Source of the DNA: Zoroaster sp. YZ-2022
Taxonomy: Eukaryota; Echinodermata; Asteroidea; Forcipulatida; Zoroasteridae
Assembly: GCA_029582265.1 (NCBI GenBank)
Contig: CM055822.1
Location: 3,159,057-3,223,056 of the forward strand
Reading direction: 5' to 3'
DNA length: 64,000 bases
Shown here: positions 1-12,012 of the stretch, piece by piece
How the letters are laid out: every line of letters starts with the position of its first letter
Numbering within the stretch: position 1 is the stretch's first letter
Notes under the pieces: model-generated
Database searches by the model: none
Told to the model about the DNA's origin: nothing
The model's input: only the letters and a program-made list of their open reading frames with translations
Position numbers and translations under genes: made by a program

Positions 1-751
1 TCATTTATTTCTGTTCAAACATATCCATTTTCATCAGCAAAGAATGGCGCCTTTCAGATATGAACATTTCAGTTTTCAACGATAAAAAATCTCCCTTTTT
101 GTAATCGCTGAATCATTAATTTTCATGATCGAAGGTTCCGTCCGAGAAATTGTTCGGAAATTAATGTTTAATTGGCATGAGTCCCCATGGAATATGACGG
201 GAAAGATGAAAATTAAATACTGCGGAAACTGCACGTAGTACATACAACCTTAGATAGTAATCGCTACATTATGAGAATTAAAAATAAAACATATAATATT
301 GAAGTTAGTTAGTTTTGACTGATGTCCAATGTAGGTTAACGTTCACATGCTCACAGTCAAATTATTGTTGACACCATTCGGTAAACTGTCAGAGTCAGGA
401 AATATGGTACAGAAACTGAAATGTAACGACTCATGGATTCTCGCGGGATTCTGTGAAAATGATGAACAATGAATGATCCAAACCATAAAAGGATTGGACA
501 GCATGCCAGGCATACAGTTTTGATAGATATTATTATAAATCGGGCTTTTCCGATAGTCTGGACAAATCTTAGTCACCGACGATTCAGCAATAATGTAAAA
601 ACCATATAGTAAAATAATGTCAATCTTGGAGTTGGGAAAGAGTACCGGTATTCTTTACTTAAGTTAGAGTGAACAATCGGCATAATTTTTACCTTTTATC
701 CCGTTAACAACACAACGTAAGAAAGCTGAAACTTGTACATCTTGGTTGTTT
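1..751. other. Intergenic noncoding sequence, nothing recognised
   Basis: AT-rich sequence upstream of the tandem array. The short open frames here lack any family motif and look random. I see no RNA gene and no transposon terminus. Confidence 0.5.
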
Positions 752-1131
752 AATGTATATCTTGATTCAAAGAGAGTAAGCATACTCATAGAATCAGTTT
801 TGCCAACATTACCAATGTTGTACCTTCCCTCCAATGTATATCTTGATTCAAAGAGAGTAAGCATGCATGCTCATAGAAGCAGTTTAGCCAACATTATCAA
901 TGCTGTACCTTCCCTTCAATGTATATCTTGATTAAAAGAGAGTAAGCATACTCATAGAAGCAGTTTTGTCAACATGACCAATGCTGTACCTTCGCTTCAA
1001 TGTATATCTTCATTCAAAGAGAGTAAGCATACTTATAGAAGCAGTTTTGCCAACATTACTAATGTTGTACATTCAGTTCAACGTATATCTTGATGCAACG
1101 AGAGTAAAGCAACCCATTGCCAATACAGTAC
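752..1131. repeat. 81-bp tandem array, about 4.5 units
   Basis: Units start at about 752, 833, 918, 999 and 1080, giving spacings of 81, 85, 81 and 81 bp. Each begins AATGTATATCTTGATTCAAA and ends near TTGTACCTTCC. The second unit has a 4-bp GCAT insertion and the last is degenerate. Read on the minus strand, the unit matches the left end of a dispersed MITE-like family whose fullest copy is at 58461-58823. The array therefore looks like local amplification of that end. Confidence 0.85.
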
Positions 1132-2344
1132 CTATTATTTAAGTACTAAATGAACGCTGTTACTTGAAGAAATACAAATTCGCTATATTGATCTTTTTGT
1201 AAAAATGCATGGAATAAAGAGATAGACCTATAATGTATAGAAACCAACCTGTGACAGTTTCAGCTTATTTCGTTGTGTCATTATCGAGAAAATAGTTGAA
1301 TATATTCGCATTATAGGACTATTGTTATTCATGGTTTAATTCACGTTTTCTCGTCAATGACAACATTTTAGACTGGACTCTTATATCAATATGTTTGGTA
1401 TCTCTACTATTTCAAAATCATAGCTTTTAGATAAATAATGAGCACATTTTCTGGTAATGGTCATTACCAGAGGTGTATACCGCTTTAAAAGAGAGCAACG
1501 TATGAACTTTTCAACAGACTTCTATCGACATCTTTATGTACAATTAATATCAAGTTAGTTTCGTATTGTATGCCTTCACAAGATAAAAATAAATCGAGAA
1601 AGTACAGCCAAATAGAATTTGAATTGTCAAGATTCTGATACTGGGCATATAGTTACACATATAACGCGTCTCGCTTATCACTTCGCCACTAAGGATGTGC
1701 ATTTATGAACACACACACACACAAAAGATTGAGTGGATAATTAAATAGTCCAGAATTCACTTAGCGGTAAGTTAACTCCAATGTCCTGCGAAATTAGGCG
1801 TTTTTGATACAAGAGAGAACGAGATGTCTGCAATCCATCACGAACTTATGAACGCCAGTACAGCCGGTGCTTGTAGAGCCGTGCGATTCTGCCTCGTGCG
1901 TCAACATTTTCGCGCCCGAGTATTATTAACTTGTGGACTGTAAATGGATGGGGGTATGTCCTGTTTGGCAAACTAAAAACTTGGAGAGTTATTGATGGCC
2001 GATCGGTGTGGATGGAAGCAGACCGAACGGTTTCCATACAACTGCAAATATTATTACAAGGAGGGGGAAGAGATTGTTGTGCAAAAATGGCATGGAATTT
2101 ATTCACCTTTTTCGATGGATCAGCGATATACTGCCCCGCCCCTAATAACGGTAACATGCCATGAAAAGTAAGCCGGTCTCTCAACGGTTTCACGAACTCC
2201 CGCCTGAGTACTGGTTCCCGTGTCTTTAAAGGGATGTTGCTATATGCTTTGTTCCGTAGCATAAAGCTATATATGCCTATATAGGGCCTTTGATTGTAGT
2301 CACGTTAACAGTATTGTAAGACCAACAGTGCTCAATTTCATATA
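1132..2344. other. Noncoding, with a dispersed-repeat fragment
   Basis: About 1230-1330 carries the body of the dispersed family (AACCAACCTGTGA, then TTTCAGCTTATTTCGTTGTG). A short (CA)n lies at 1709-1723. A 138-codon minus-strand open frame at 1846-2262 has no recognisable domain and I do not call it a gene. Nothing else is seen. Confidence 0.5.
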
Positions 2345-2500
2345 GCATAGAACTGATTCTTGCTATAAGAAGAACATCCTACTAAGCAGGTTCTGTTGGT
2401 TTCCATCCAAATAGAGATTGTATAGATCTTGGCTGGTAGTCTGTTTTTTGGCTGTAAGCTAATCAAAGATATTTGCTAAGCAACTCTATGAACTTGGTAG
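2345..2500. mobile_element. AAGCAG-family MITE, diverged copy
   Basis: An inverted-repeat arrangement contains ACTAAGCAG, GGCTGGTAGTCTGTTTT and TTTGCTAAGCAACTCTATGAA. The same landmarks occur in the same order in the copies at 17938-18118 and 56236-56446. It is non-autonomous, with no coding capacity. Confidence 0.65.
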
Positions 2501-5500
2501 GCAGCCGCCATCTTTATTTGTTTCATTTTGCACCCTGTGACGCGTAACAATGCATCATGTCCATAGATTGACACTGTGGCCGATGGTACGTCTTTCGGCA
2601 TTCCTTCATCGTGGAATATTATGAATGACTGCGGTTTGAAATGTCTAAACGGCGCTCAGTAGAGAGAAGCCCTCAATCGAAACTTCACTGGTTTACTTTA
2701 AATAGTTTGTACATAAAATCAGCAGCTCCATATAGCTTGCAAGTTCCAGAGGCAAGTCGTCATGATGAGAGTTAAGCGTTTTATTACACATTTACCCAAA
2801 ATGTTGTTGACAATAATCAGAACACTCGTGGAAAATATTATCAGCTTTGTCCAGCAACGGCATTACGGGGGTTGCTGTCATCTTTTCACTAAATCTTAGT
2901 TCACAATGAAGGGCAGGTGAGGCTTATAGGTACAGCTCATTGCAAAATACATTATGCCGCATTGTAACAAATTTATACCATGCGCATATATATGATAGAC
3001 GTGGCAATTTAATTGCACATATCTGGGCCAGATTTGATGCAATCAAATACGCTTGGGGGCCACTGGCGTGTAGCCTGTTAAACGGGGGGCTGGCACTCCG
3101 ACCTCCCTAATACGCACCGTATTCTCATTAGCCAAGAAAATCTAATTTTTTAAGGCTTCAAATTTAATAAGAACACACGCCATCAATACGGCTCCCCAGC
3201 TCCGATGGCCGGGATGATATTGCGTTTCATATCGGCGAATCATCGGCCAAATCTTTCACTGACATCGCATCGCGCTATTCTTTCATAAACTGTTGATGAA
3301 TGCAGTCGCGATATGCACTAACGATGTAACTCTGCAATAATCATGTTCATTTTTGCCCCTAAAGCTGGCTTAGTTGGCGTATTTTCTCAGTCGAACGATT
3401 TATTATATTAAAAGCTAGATATAGGGATTAACGGCTGTTTATAAGCAATTTACCAACAACTCCACAGGCAGTTTGGTTTTCTGGTGAACGGATCAGACAT
3501 ATTTCTCTGTTGATATCTCCATTTTAAAAGATTCTCTGACAGCCCGCGTGTACGATTACCGACATGGTACTTGGCCGTTAGAAAATGGCTTTCATTCTGC
3601 CAAGGGTGTTTCAACATAAGTCTAACCAATAGGTCTTTATGGTACCGGTATTTTGTCTCTGTCTGCCATCATAAGTTAATAATGGATAAATTATCAAACA
3701 GTTGTAAATTAGTTACCGATGCGATTTTACTGTAAAAGTTTAAGGCGTATTGATCTTGTAAAATAGCCCAACTCGAACGAATCGCAATCACTTCTTTGCA
3801 TTCTAAAAATACTTGTTTATGCTTGTCCCTCGGTTGCTTAATGGTCAGCTTTTCTCATGTATAATCACGAGATTCTAAGGGTTTTGCAATGACTGTTTTA
3901 CAATGACTGTTTCCCAATCGTTTTGTTCCAAAAGTTCATTCATTTTCTCTCTATAATGGAACTGGTTGTTGGACTGCCGTACATTATGCATACCGCTCGG
4001 AATCGATCATCTATTAAATACCGGTTAGTTCGTATTTTCTTTTCCTCTGTTCAGCTCTGTGGAAGAGTTGTTTCTTCGATCGAATTACTAAACTTGACAA
4101 AACGACCCGAAGATGAAGCATAATTCTTGCAGGGAGGTCTAAGAATAACCCGCTGCCTGCACTTTGTATACGGTTCTCCTTCGTGCGCGTCCATCTATCT
4201 TCGAATGGTTGTGATAATTGACCCGGTATTACTGATTGATTTCGTTCCTTGATTTTTCTTTAAACCATGCTCTTTTTGAAAGAGAAAAACCTACGGCTGT
4301 TTGGCGCTACTGGTCTCAGTCGTCGAGAAACACATTGCGGGATTTTGTGACAATCTGATAGAAAACAATTGTGCTCCGTTTGTTCAGCTTCCGGTGTGTT
4401 TGCCCGTTTGGAAAAAAACAGCGACGCGCTATTGTAATTTTCTTAATTTTGTTGAATTCTTAATGTACTGAGTTAGGTAGCTGGAGTGAGCGCCCTTTTA
4501 AAAACAAGATACAAAAATATATATAAATTAAACTTTGATTAAACCAACACGCCTAAACTAGTTTTCCCCACCCCCACGGAACAATCACGTTCCATCTCTG
4601 TATGTAAAAGGCCAATGTGTAAGGACTATGTGCAATCGTAGATTTACTTTATTTGAGGACAATAATCATATTTATGAACTCATCAAGTACCACATACCTG
4701 GGAAAGTTTCTACTAAATATTTCCACTAAAAATATTAAAACTTTTTTTTCAAAGAAGAAAACACAAAGATACATTTACAGCCCCCACCCCCCCCCCCTCC
4801 CCCAACAAATAAAAACAAAATTTAAGACTCTTTGAAACGACATCAGCATCTTTATTGTTATAAATATAGGGCTGTTTTTATATAGCCTGGGGCCCATTAA
4901 AGTAAACATCGTTTACAGATATAAATGCTTTACTCATTTCAGTTATTGATTCGCATCATTGCACGAAAACTATAAATGGTTAGGCTAAAAAGTCTCCAGT
5001 TTCTGGTGATGCGCTTTTTTGGGGGGGGGGTAATCTTCCCCCTCCCCCCACCAGTGAAATATTTCCCATACACAAAGTATGGTGGCCTCACAAATTGGGC
5101 AAACGTTGAAACACACCCCTATGTGAAAAAGTCGTTTAAAAGCACGGCACTGAATTCCAATTGATCCAGCAATTTTGACTGCAATTGGACATCGTTTCCT
5201 AGCAACGATGGGTTGAAAAAATATTTTCGCCGATTTCAAAATTAGACAATATGATACATTTATTGAATAAAAAAGAGTCGCTTTGGTGCAAACTCCTTTT
5301 GGGTTATTTTCTCTGCTAACTATATTCCCCCTGACATATATCTTAATATTGTTATCATTTACTGTCTGTTCTCAGTATTTTAAAACTGGCCTTACAAACA
5401 AAAAGTCCTAAATAACAAAATGAACCATTTGCCGCCTTGTGAATTTATGCTTTTTACTAAATTTGCTGTCCGGTGAACTGCCGGTCTGATTGGTCGATAG

Positions 5501-5674
5501 CCGTCCACGTTGTCGTGATAACAGGACAGCTGCAAAGAATCGGTTAAACAATGCTTATAAATGCATCCATAATTTATAATAATGAAGACATATATTTAGA
5601 AACTAACCTGTGTTAAGTTTCAGCTTATTTCGTTGTGATGGTAACGAACGAGAAAATAGCAAAAAATGTATTGC
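2501..5674. other. Intergenic noncoding sequence
   Basis: No gene is recognised. 3020-3360 is a repeat-poor, higher-GC stretch that could be regulatory. Homopolymer C/G runs occur near 4786-4803 and 5022-5032. A fragment of the dispersed family (CCTGTGTTAAGTTTCAGCTT) lies at about 5583-5660. Confidence 0.45.
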
Positions 5675-5754
5675 ACCATGGTGTTATATGGTGTTATGCA
5701 CTCCATGGTGTTATGCACTCCATAGTGTTATGCACTCCATGGTGTTATGCACTC
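5675..5754. repeat. 17-bp minisatellite, about 4 units
   Basis: CTCCATGGTGTTATGCA is repeated head to tail with single-base variation (CCATGG or CCATAG). The first unit is imperfect. Confidence 0.9.
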
Positions 5755-7634
5755 TAATGTGGAAATGTATCAATATTTATTCAGTCTTCAAAAAATGACA
5801 TGTCATTGCTTTGTGGCCCTGCGAACTATTGCCCCTGCCAGAATAATTTCTCGGGATAGTTGGTACTATTACCGTTTAACAACCAAGTAATCTTTAATTG
5901 AGAAAATAATTCTAGTGATTATCAATGCATCTCATTTCCCTCGTAAATTGTACCGCAGTATAAACAATGTTGATAGCCTTGCGGCACAGGTGTGAAAGGC
6001 GCGTGTAGGCCTTTTTTATCAGTGACTGGACGATTGCCTTTCAAAACTCGAATTATATTAATAAGCCCCAGTGCCTTTGATTTTTGTAACTCTTTTTTGG
6101 CAACATCAAGTCATTTCTGTAACAAAAAGCCTGAAGTCCTTGTTACATAACGATCCTTATTTTTTTCAATCCGCACCGTAGGAATTTTGTGGGATTAGGC
6201 CAACTACCAGTACATTGTATCATCCTTCATGATCGATGTATTCAAATGATTCCTCAATCACATCATGTATATGTAAATATTCAACATTATCACAAGAACG
6301 GTAAGCTCTTATAAACAAAATTACTAGTCGCTTTGCTGAACCAGTATACCGTTGTGGTTCATTATATGTCCCCATGTTTTTTAAATTCAGAGGAATCGTT
6401 TTCGTAAAATGTCATGAGCTAAAGCCACTTATACACGATTGGTAATTTTGAAAATCGTAATGATTCTATAAATCTTACTTGTTTGATGATGGTATCAAGT
6501 ATCTCTTGAAATATTTCTGTATCCTTTTAGTAAAATTTGTAACCGGAGCATAATTTCCAAAATGAATGTCTTTTATCTGGAGACAGACTTCAACGTTGGA
6601 ACGAAACTGGATGCGTGTTCCCTAATGTTTCAGTAATAAGATGGAACTTTAACAGTTTCAAGTTGTCTACGTAGGCTTACATCTTGTTTTCTATAAAGTA
6701 TGGATTCATACAAACATTACTAGTTTTAAGTGACCACGTATTAAACAGTGTGACGTTGTATGTTTGGTTCCCAACTCCAGGGGAGAATCCCACAGAACCT
6801 CTCTGATTTTACCGAATTTGTTTTGGGATCCAGAATACAGAGTACAGAATTGAATTAGAAATGGGGAAAATAAAGTTCCAACTAGAGCGGGTCCAATCTC
6901 ACCCCTCTGCGCATACGGATCATACACAAGCAGTGATCATCATAATCAACGCCCCTGATGCGACAAACCAAAATCATATCTTATTCTGCGACTATTATTC
7001 AAAGACAATGAGTGTTTCAATGGTAAAAACATGAACGATTATGGAGTCAGACTAAATTCTTGGAAATTGGGCCGGTAAAATAGGCATCAGAGAAATTATA
7101 TGAAAACACAATCACCGACAATTTATGATCAAACTTTTAACAGATCCTTGTGGATTACAATCCAGTTTGGATATCATTGTGAGCCATGCACGGATTACCG
7201 CACGGGCAAACTGGGCACGTGCCCCGGGCCCAGGAGCCAATAGGGGCCCTTGGTTTTCAAAAAAAAAAAAAAAAAAGCATAGTACTAGTAGTATTATGCG
7301 CGTGTATGGGCCCGTGGTGAATTTGTGCCCAGGGCCTGTGCTCATGATGATCCGTCCATGTTGTGAGCAATCAAATAACAGAACGGGATTGTTAATAGAT
7401 AATGTGTTAATTGTTCTTTCAAAAAGCAAAAACAACTTGGGCAATACATCATTTCATTGTCACTTATACAATATTATTATCATATGTGAACATTTCAACA
7501 TTTCAAATTTGTCAGTTCTTGCGTGTTGCTGGAGTGCTCCGGTGCGAACAACATAACAAATAAAACCCAAACATAGAAAATAATGGCATTAAGGAGGTTC
7601 CTTCCAACTCCACCCCCTCCCCCCCCCCCCCCAT
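5755..7634. other. Intergenic noncoding sequence with a GC-rich degenerate repeat
   Basis: 7180-7340 is unusually GC-rich, with repeated GGGCCC and GTGCCC words around an A-run of about 17-18 nt. It resembles a decayed transposon or retroposon remnant, but I cannot assign it. The open frames crossing it on both strands are composition artefacts. The rest shows nothing recognisable. Confidence 0.4.
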
Positions 7635-7840
7635 ATGAATTTTGAGCTTATTACCGTTGTGTCATTCCCAGGAAAATGTGAAAATGCATTCAGATCTTTT
7701 ATATTCATTCTAACATGGAATTTAGGAAATAGTATAGCTCTTTGAACTGGAAGATATTTCACTTTTCTAAAACATTACAGCACTTCAACCCTAATTATTT
7801 CAAGTGAAGATTAATACCATTACAATCTTTACACTCAGTA
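7635..7840 (+). mobile_element. Fragment of dispersed 'GTTTCAGCTT' family
   Basis: It contains GAGCTTATTACCGTTGTGTC, GTGAAAATGCATTCAGA and TTCATTCTAACATGGAATTT. The same succession occurs at 16905-17150 and either side of the insertion at 33888-34267. Confidence 0.6.
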
Positions 7841-8253
7841 AGTTTTACATTTTAATTTCAAACTGTTGTTATATTTGATCCAAAACCTAGTCTTACCTTT
7901 AATTTACTCGGATGTTGCTTTTGGGGCGTTGTCTAGGGGAAACACAGACACGCCCTGGACCCTCGAAACACGAAGAGGCCAAATTGACTTACAGGTTATT
8001 AGTGAACCTTCAGCCCACCTAAATGCGCATGCAACATTTCGGGCTCTCTTTACTTTTTCAAACATTAAAACCTTTGACATCCGTCGTTATTCACTCCATT
8101 TGACATCCGTCTCGGTCTGGGGATACATACACGCTGTATGTAAGACACCTCATCACCTGTTCCTTCCTCCATATTACCAGCTGGTGTCCATCAGCATTAA
8201 CAAGCCATTTTATAACTCACTCTCATTAGACCTTCCTGAGTTGATATAGACCA
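7841..8253. other. Noncoding, nothing recognised
   Basis: An open frame of about 127 codons with a non-ATG start crosses this stretch. It has no motif, no Kozak context and no splice evidence, so I do not call a gene. Confidence 0.4.
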
Positions 8254-8422
8254 TCATGAGAGCTGCTAAACAGAAAATAATACTTAGAAAATATTTTGTC
8301 TTTGCATGTTCAAACTCCATTTTTGTTTGAACCTTTGGGTGGTAACTTGTGGAACTTTATAGGAATTTTTTTCCTGGTAAGCATTGTTTGTCTTCTGCTA
8401 AGCAGCTTTCTGACATTGCCAC
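8254..8422. mobile_element. AAGCAG-family MITE, diverged copy
   Basis: AGAGCTGCTAAACAG on the left and CTGCTAAGCAGCTTTCTGA on the right form inverted termini. The interior is diverged from other copies. Confidence 0.55.
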
Positions 8423-10019
8423 CAAATGGTGAATTTAATCATGGAGGAAGGAAAATTTTCCTTCATCCATGAAGTTGACCTAAACACTTCATACGTATGT
8501 CTTTCAAATATGTTAAACATCGGTAATTTGGGCAAAACTACTTCTACGAGTAAATATGCTATACTCACGTTGAATCAACGTGTAAACGTTTTACCTTATT
8601 CCAGTTTATGTATATTCATTTATTCGTATTCATTTCAACATGGAATCTTTTAGATAACTTTTCTTTAAAATGACAGCACCTCAAACAAAAACATATTTAT
8701 AGGAAATATTGATACCATCAGCTTAACTCTAAGTAGGTATTACTTTAAAACTCGGTTATTTGGATATTTTTTTATTCTATAAGTAATCTTTAATCATTTT
8801 TCACCAGAGATGCTTTAAAAGGTAAAACAATGACATTTCGACGTAGATTGTTTCTGCTCTGCGGTTATTCATAGTATAATTCGTCAATGTCAGAACATTG
8901 TCGGATAAAATATACCATCCATGGTCATGATTACATAATATTCTTGGAATCTCAATCCGTCACATTTGCATACACACAACGAGGAGTTGAACGTATTTTA
9001 TTACAGTAACAGGTCTACATGAGTATAGGTCCATCAACATGTCCACACAATCAACCCAGCCATATAAAAATCATGCGTACGATGAATAGCGGTTGGCAGT
9101 CCATTGAATTGTGGTTAAAATCCTCATTATATAATACTTTTCTCACTGCCCACCCAGCAGGTACCAATTATTTTAATGTCAATAAAGGCGCATTCCAGCG
9201 GGCATCTTGAGGAGGCAGGCTCGTCGGCCCAGCATCAGCCAGAGAGCGCCCCGCTGAGTGGCTGGGGTTGGCTCCGGTAATTTTATATCATCCAGCGATG
9301 CCGAGTTTTTAACAGTAAATCATGATTTCCGCTGTCATAAAGGCCGTGAAAATCACGGATTAAAAGTCGAGCTTTCTTCGTAACAGATGAATTTATGAAA
9401 CACACAACACTAAATTTATGAAATCATACAATGTTTCTAAAAAATAAATAAGTAAAAATAAAATAAAGAAGGATAACACACTGTTTATGAACTCAGGTCT
9501 ACGGTGTAGTCCTATTAGAACACAACTGTACACCGTCTATCATTTTATTGACTTTTTCTATCGATTTTTCCCTTCATATCTTTAATGTAATTATCTCGAT
9601 GGAATATTATTAGAGTGATATGAAACATTATTATGATTAAGGGGCCCCGTGTGTCCGCTATGTAATTATAATATGATAACGTCCGTTGAATGAGTTATAC
9701 TTGGTTAATATTTGACAAGCATCTGATATTATCTCTACACAGAAAAATATCAAATCTACACTATTCAAATAAAATATACGTGGTTGTCCAATATTTACTT
9801 GGATAGATTTACTTTGATACTAGCGTGTCGTGATTATGTTCTGATGTCACGATCTTTCATTCCACTCACGTCAATTCCTGATGTGAATAAATAATAAGAA
9901 CATGTTTGATTTATGTACACATGTAGGCCTATATTTATATCAGGCGATATTGTAATAAGTGCACGCAGCAAACAGTATGGTAGATAACCAAAATATCACC
10001 ATACTTTATATCTTTCCAA
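8423..10019. other. Intergenic noncoding sequence upstream of SALL
   Basis: 8516-8760 resembles the dispersed MITE family (ATCGGTAATTTGGGCAAAAC at its left end, TTCATTTCAACATGGAATC further on). 9190-9280 is GC-rich and repeat-poor. I see no coding sequence. Confidence 0.45.
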
Positions 10020-10575
10020 CCAATATGAGTTAACAGATCCCAGTCGCCAGTCCAGCCACGGTTGAACCATTCCCCCCTCGACCCGGCCGTGATAATTACC
10101 TTTCAAAAATGAAAAGATTCTATAATCAATTAGGGAATGTAATTGTCAGTTTTGGCGCGCTGTGCCACGACATCAAGCCACAACAAAACAAAATTCCCTG
10201 CGGGTTTTATGAAGATGCGTCTTGGCCCAGTGACAAGTTTTGACACCTAATTAATTAGCAGCAGCGGACCAATCAACACGCGCCTTTCATGCGGCTTTCT
10301 ATGCATTATTGATAAAATTCATAACTGTGTGTACATGCGCATTGGGGGCGTGCTGTATGTTATGCAGAGTATTTTGTGAGAGTGCGGTGGTTTTATTTCC
10401 GTAATTTCTCCCCGGCCATTGAAACGGCTCTAGTGGATGAATGCGTCCTGTCACTGTCAGTAGAGTTCGCCAGGCCGGTCCCGGGATAAGAGTACACTAA
10501 CGTTCCGGTTCGCCCCACGGCCAATAACGGACTACAAGCTCCGACTAGACCACCGAGCGGGGGGGATAGCGAGCC
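10020..10575 (+). promoter_or_regulatory. Probable SALL promoter and 5'UTR
   Basis: This block immediately precedes the SALL start codon and is richer in GC and CpG than its surroundings. It has a CCAAT box at 10269-10273, a weak TATA-like TGATAAAA near 10309, a GC-box-like GGGGGCGTG near 10344 and a homeodomain-type CTAATTAATTAG near 10248. The transcription start is not determinable, but CCAAT and TATA-like spacing would place it near 10340. If so, the leader holds two short upstream ORFs starting at 10437 and 10441. An in-frame TAG at 10567-10569 fixes the translation start downstream. Confidence 0.5.
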
Positions 10576-10648
10576 ATGTCTCGCCGAAAGCAGGCCAACC
10601 CACAACATATTGGTTCGGAACACGAGCTACCGGCGGCTCTGGAGAACG
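10576..10648 (+). CDS. SALL: SALL coding exon 1 (NuRD-recruiting N-terminus)
   Basis: Encodes residues 1-24 plus the first base of codon 25 of the Spalt-like transcription factor. It opens MSRRKQANPQHI, the N-terminal motif by which vertebrate SALL, FOG and BCL11 proteins recruit the NuRD histone-deacetylase complex (through RBBP4/7), so transcriptional repression is the expected role. Residue 8 is Asn where SALL1/4 have Lys; FOG1 also has Asn there, so this is not expected to destroy the motif. An in-frame TAG lies two codons upstream (10567-10569), fixing the ATG. The exon ends AACG before the donor GTAGGT, leaving one base of a split codon. Exon 2 starts with the two bases needed (G+GT = Gly25). 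The exon is very short, as in vertebrate SALL genes. Confidence 0.9.
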
Positions 10649-10684
10649 GTAGGTAGCTAGCTTAGCCTAGGCCTCCCCTGTATG

Positions 10685-10721
10685 TTTTTTTCTCTCTCTC
10701 TCCCTCTCTCTCTATCTCTCC

Positions 10722-10758
<37 letters not shown>
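10685..10758. repeat. (TC)n pyrimidine tract 37 bp after the exon 1 donor
   Basis: A nearly pure TC tract of about 70 nt has a few interruptions (CCC, TAT, CCAC). On the opposite strand it is (GA)n, the type of sequence bound by GAGA-like factors. It could equally be a neutral microsatellite. Confidence 0.9.
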
Positions 10759-10761
<3 letters not shown>

Positions 10762-11968
10762 CTCCCCGCTTCTAATCCCGAGATACCGCACATTGTGTGG
10801 ATTACACACGGTGCGTGCGGTGTTTGGCTGGGACTCCCGTCTCTGTTTCTTTGCTTTGGCAGTGATTGTGTCAATGAATGAAAGCGTAGCGAGCGTGTTG
10901 GGGTTTCCCGAAGAGACACTGCTGGCTTGTGGCCTACTGGTGGTTCCAAAGACGGTTCGATTTTGAACGTGGTCTCTTGTCCAAACCCTTGACGGGGCAA
11001 TGTGGCATTTTTGCACCCTTGATTTTTTTTTGGGACGGAACACGCCGAGGCCGAATGTTGAGCCCAGCATGTTGAAAACCACTTGACAGCAAATGTTTTT
11101 AGTGATGCGACGCCGGTCTTGGGCGGTGTTTTATAATCTAGTATTGTTAATTAAGTCTTGGCTCAATTTCGCTGATTGATATTTTGATTCAATACACATT
11201 TCATCTAAAAAGTCTGTAGGCTGTTGTTTACGAGATTTTCATGACTCGGCCACAAAATTAAAAAGCGATTTACACATGGAAAAAATGTGTTGTGCCATTC
11301 ACAATGTATTCATCTTCTGTTTAAAAAAAAACAATCTGCAATTGTTGTGTCATTGTAAGATAGACCACATCATATATAATGAAAACATGTTTTTTTAAAT
11401 GTCTATGTTTGAGACATTGGTTTGTCATCATCTTATTCTTAACACATTGCTGGCAAATAGCCAAGAGATTTTCACATTTTCACTTGCCCTTGAATCTCAT
11501 GTAAAATTTCACCACAGAATATGACAGAAAGAGAAATTGACATTCGTGTTGGTACTGGATACTGTCTGTATTCTTATTCTCATGTCAAAATGCAGTGAAT
11601 TATATAACTATAGTACTTAGTAATAGAGTAGTAGTACACATTCAGGGCATAAGTTGAAAGTTTTTGATGAAAAATCATCATGAAAAATTGTTTCCCAAGA
11701 ATACATTCATGTACAGTATTTGGTATTTAGCTTTGGATGTTAACTATAAGTCTAGAACTACATATTTGAGCTAAATCTAAAACTATTCTCTATTTACTAC
11801 TAAAAAACTGAATTTCTACATGGTATCACTGCAAACAATCTTTACATATATTCTCTATTTGAAATGCAAAATAGAAGTTAGTGGCCTTGTGTTTCAAACC
11901 TAGCAGGATCTTTATCAACAGCAAACATCACCCAGAGAATAACACGAATAAGAATTTGTATGATGTAG
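10759..11968. other. Intronic noncoding sequence
   Basis: 10759-11060 stays GC-rich, continuing the promoter-proximal composition. Beyond that it is AT-rich with nothing recognised. Confidence 0.45.
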
Positions 11969-12012
11969 TTGGTTTTTAGTTGGTTTTTAGTTGGTTTTTA
12001 GTTGGTTTTTAG
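11969..12012. repeat. 11-bp minisatellite, 4 units
   Basis: Four perfect head-to-tail copies of TTGGTTTTTAG. Confidence 0.95.

Noticed and set aside
1846..2262. 138-codon minus-strand open frame
   Set aside because: No domain, no splice or promoter context, and an overlapping frame on the other strand.
10657..11082. Two minus-strand open frames across the TC tract
   Set aside because: Arg/Glu repeats arise from (GA)n, and the frames overlap SALL exon 1 flanking intron in antisense.
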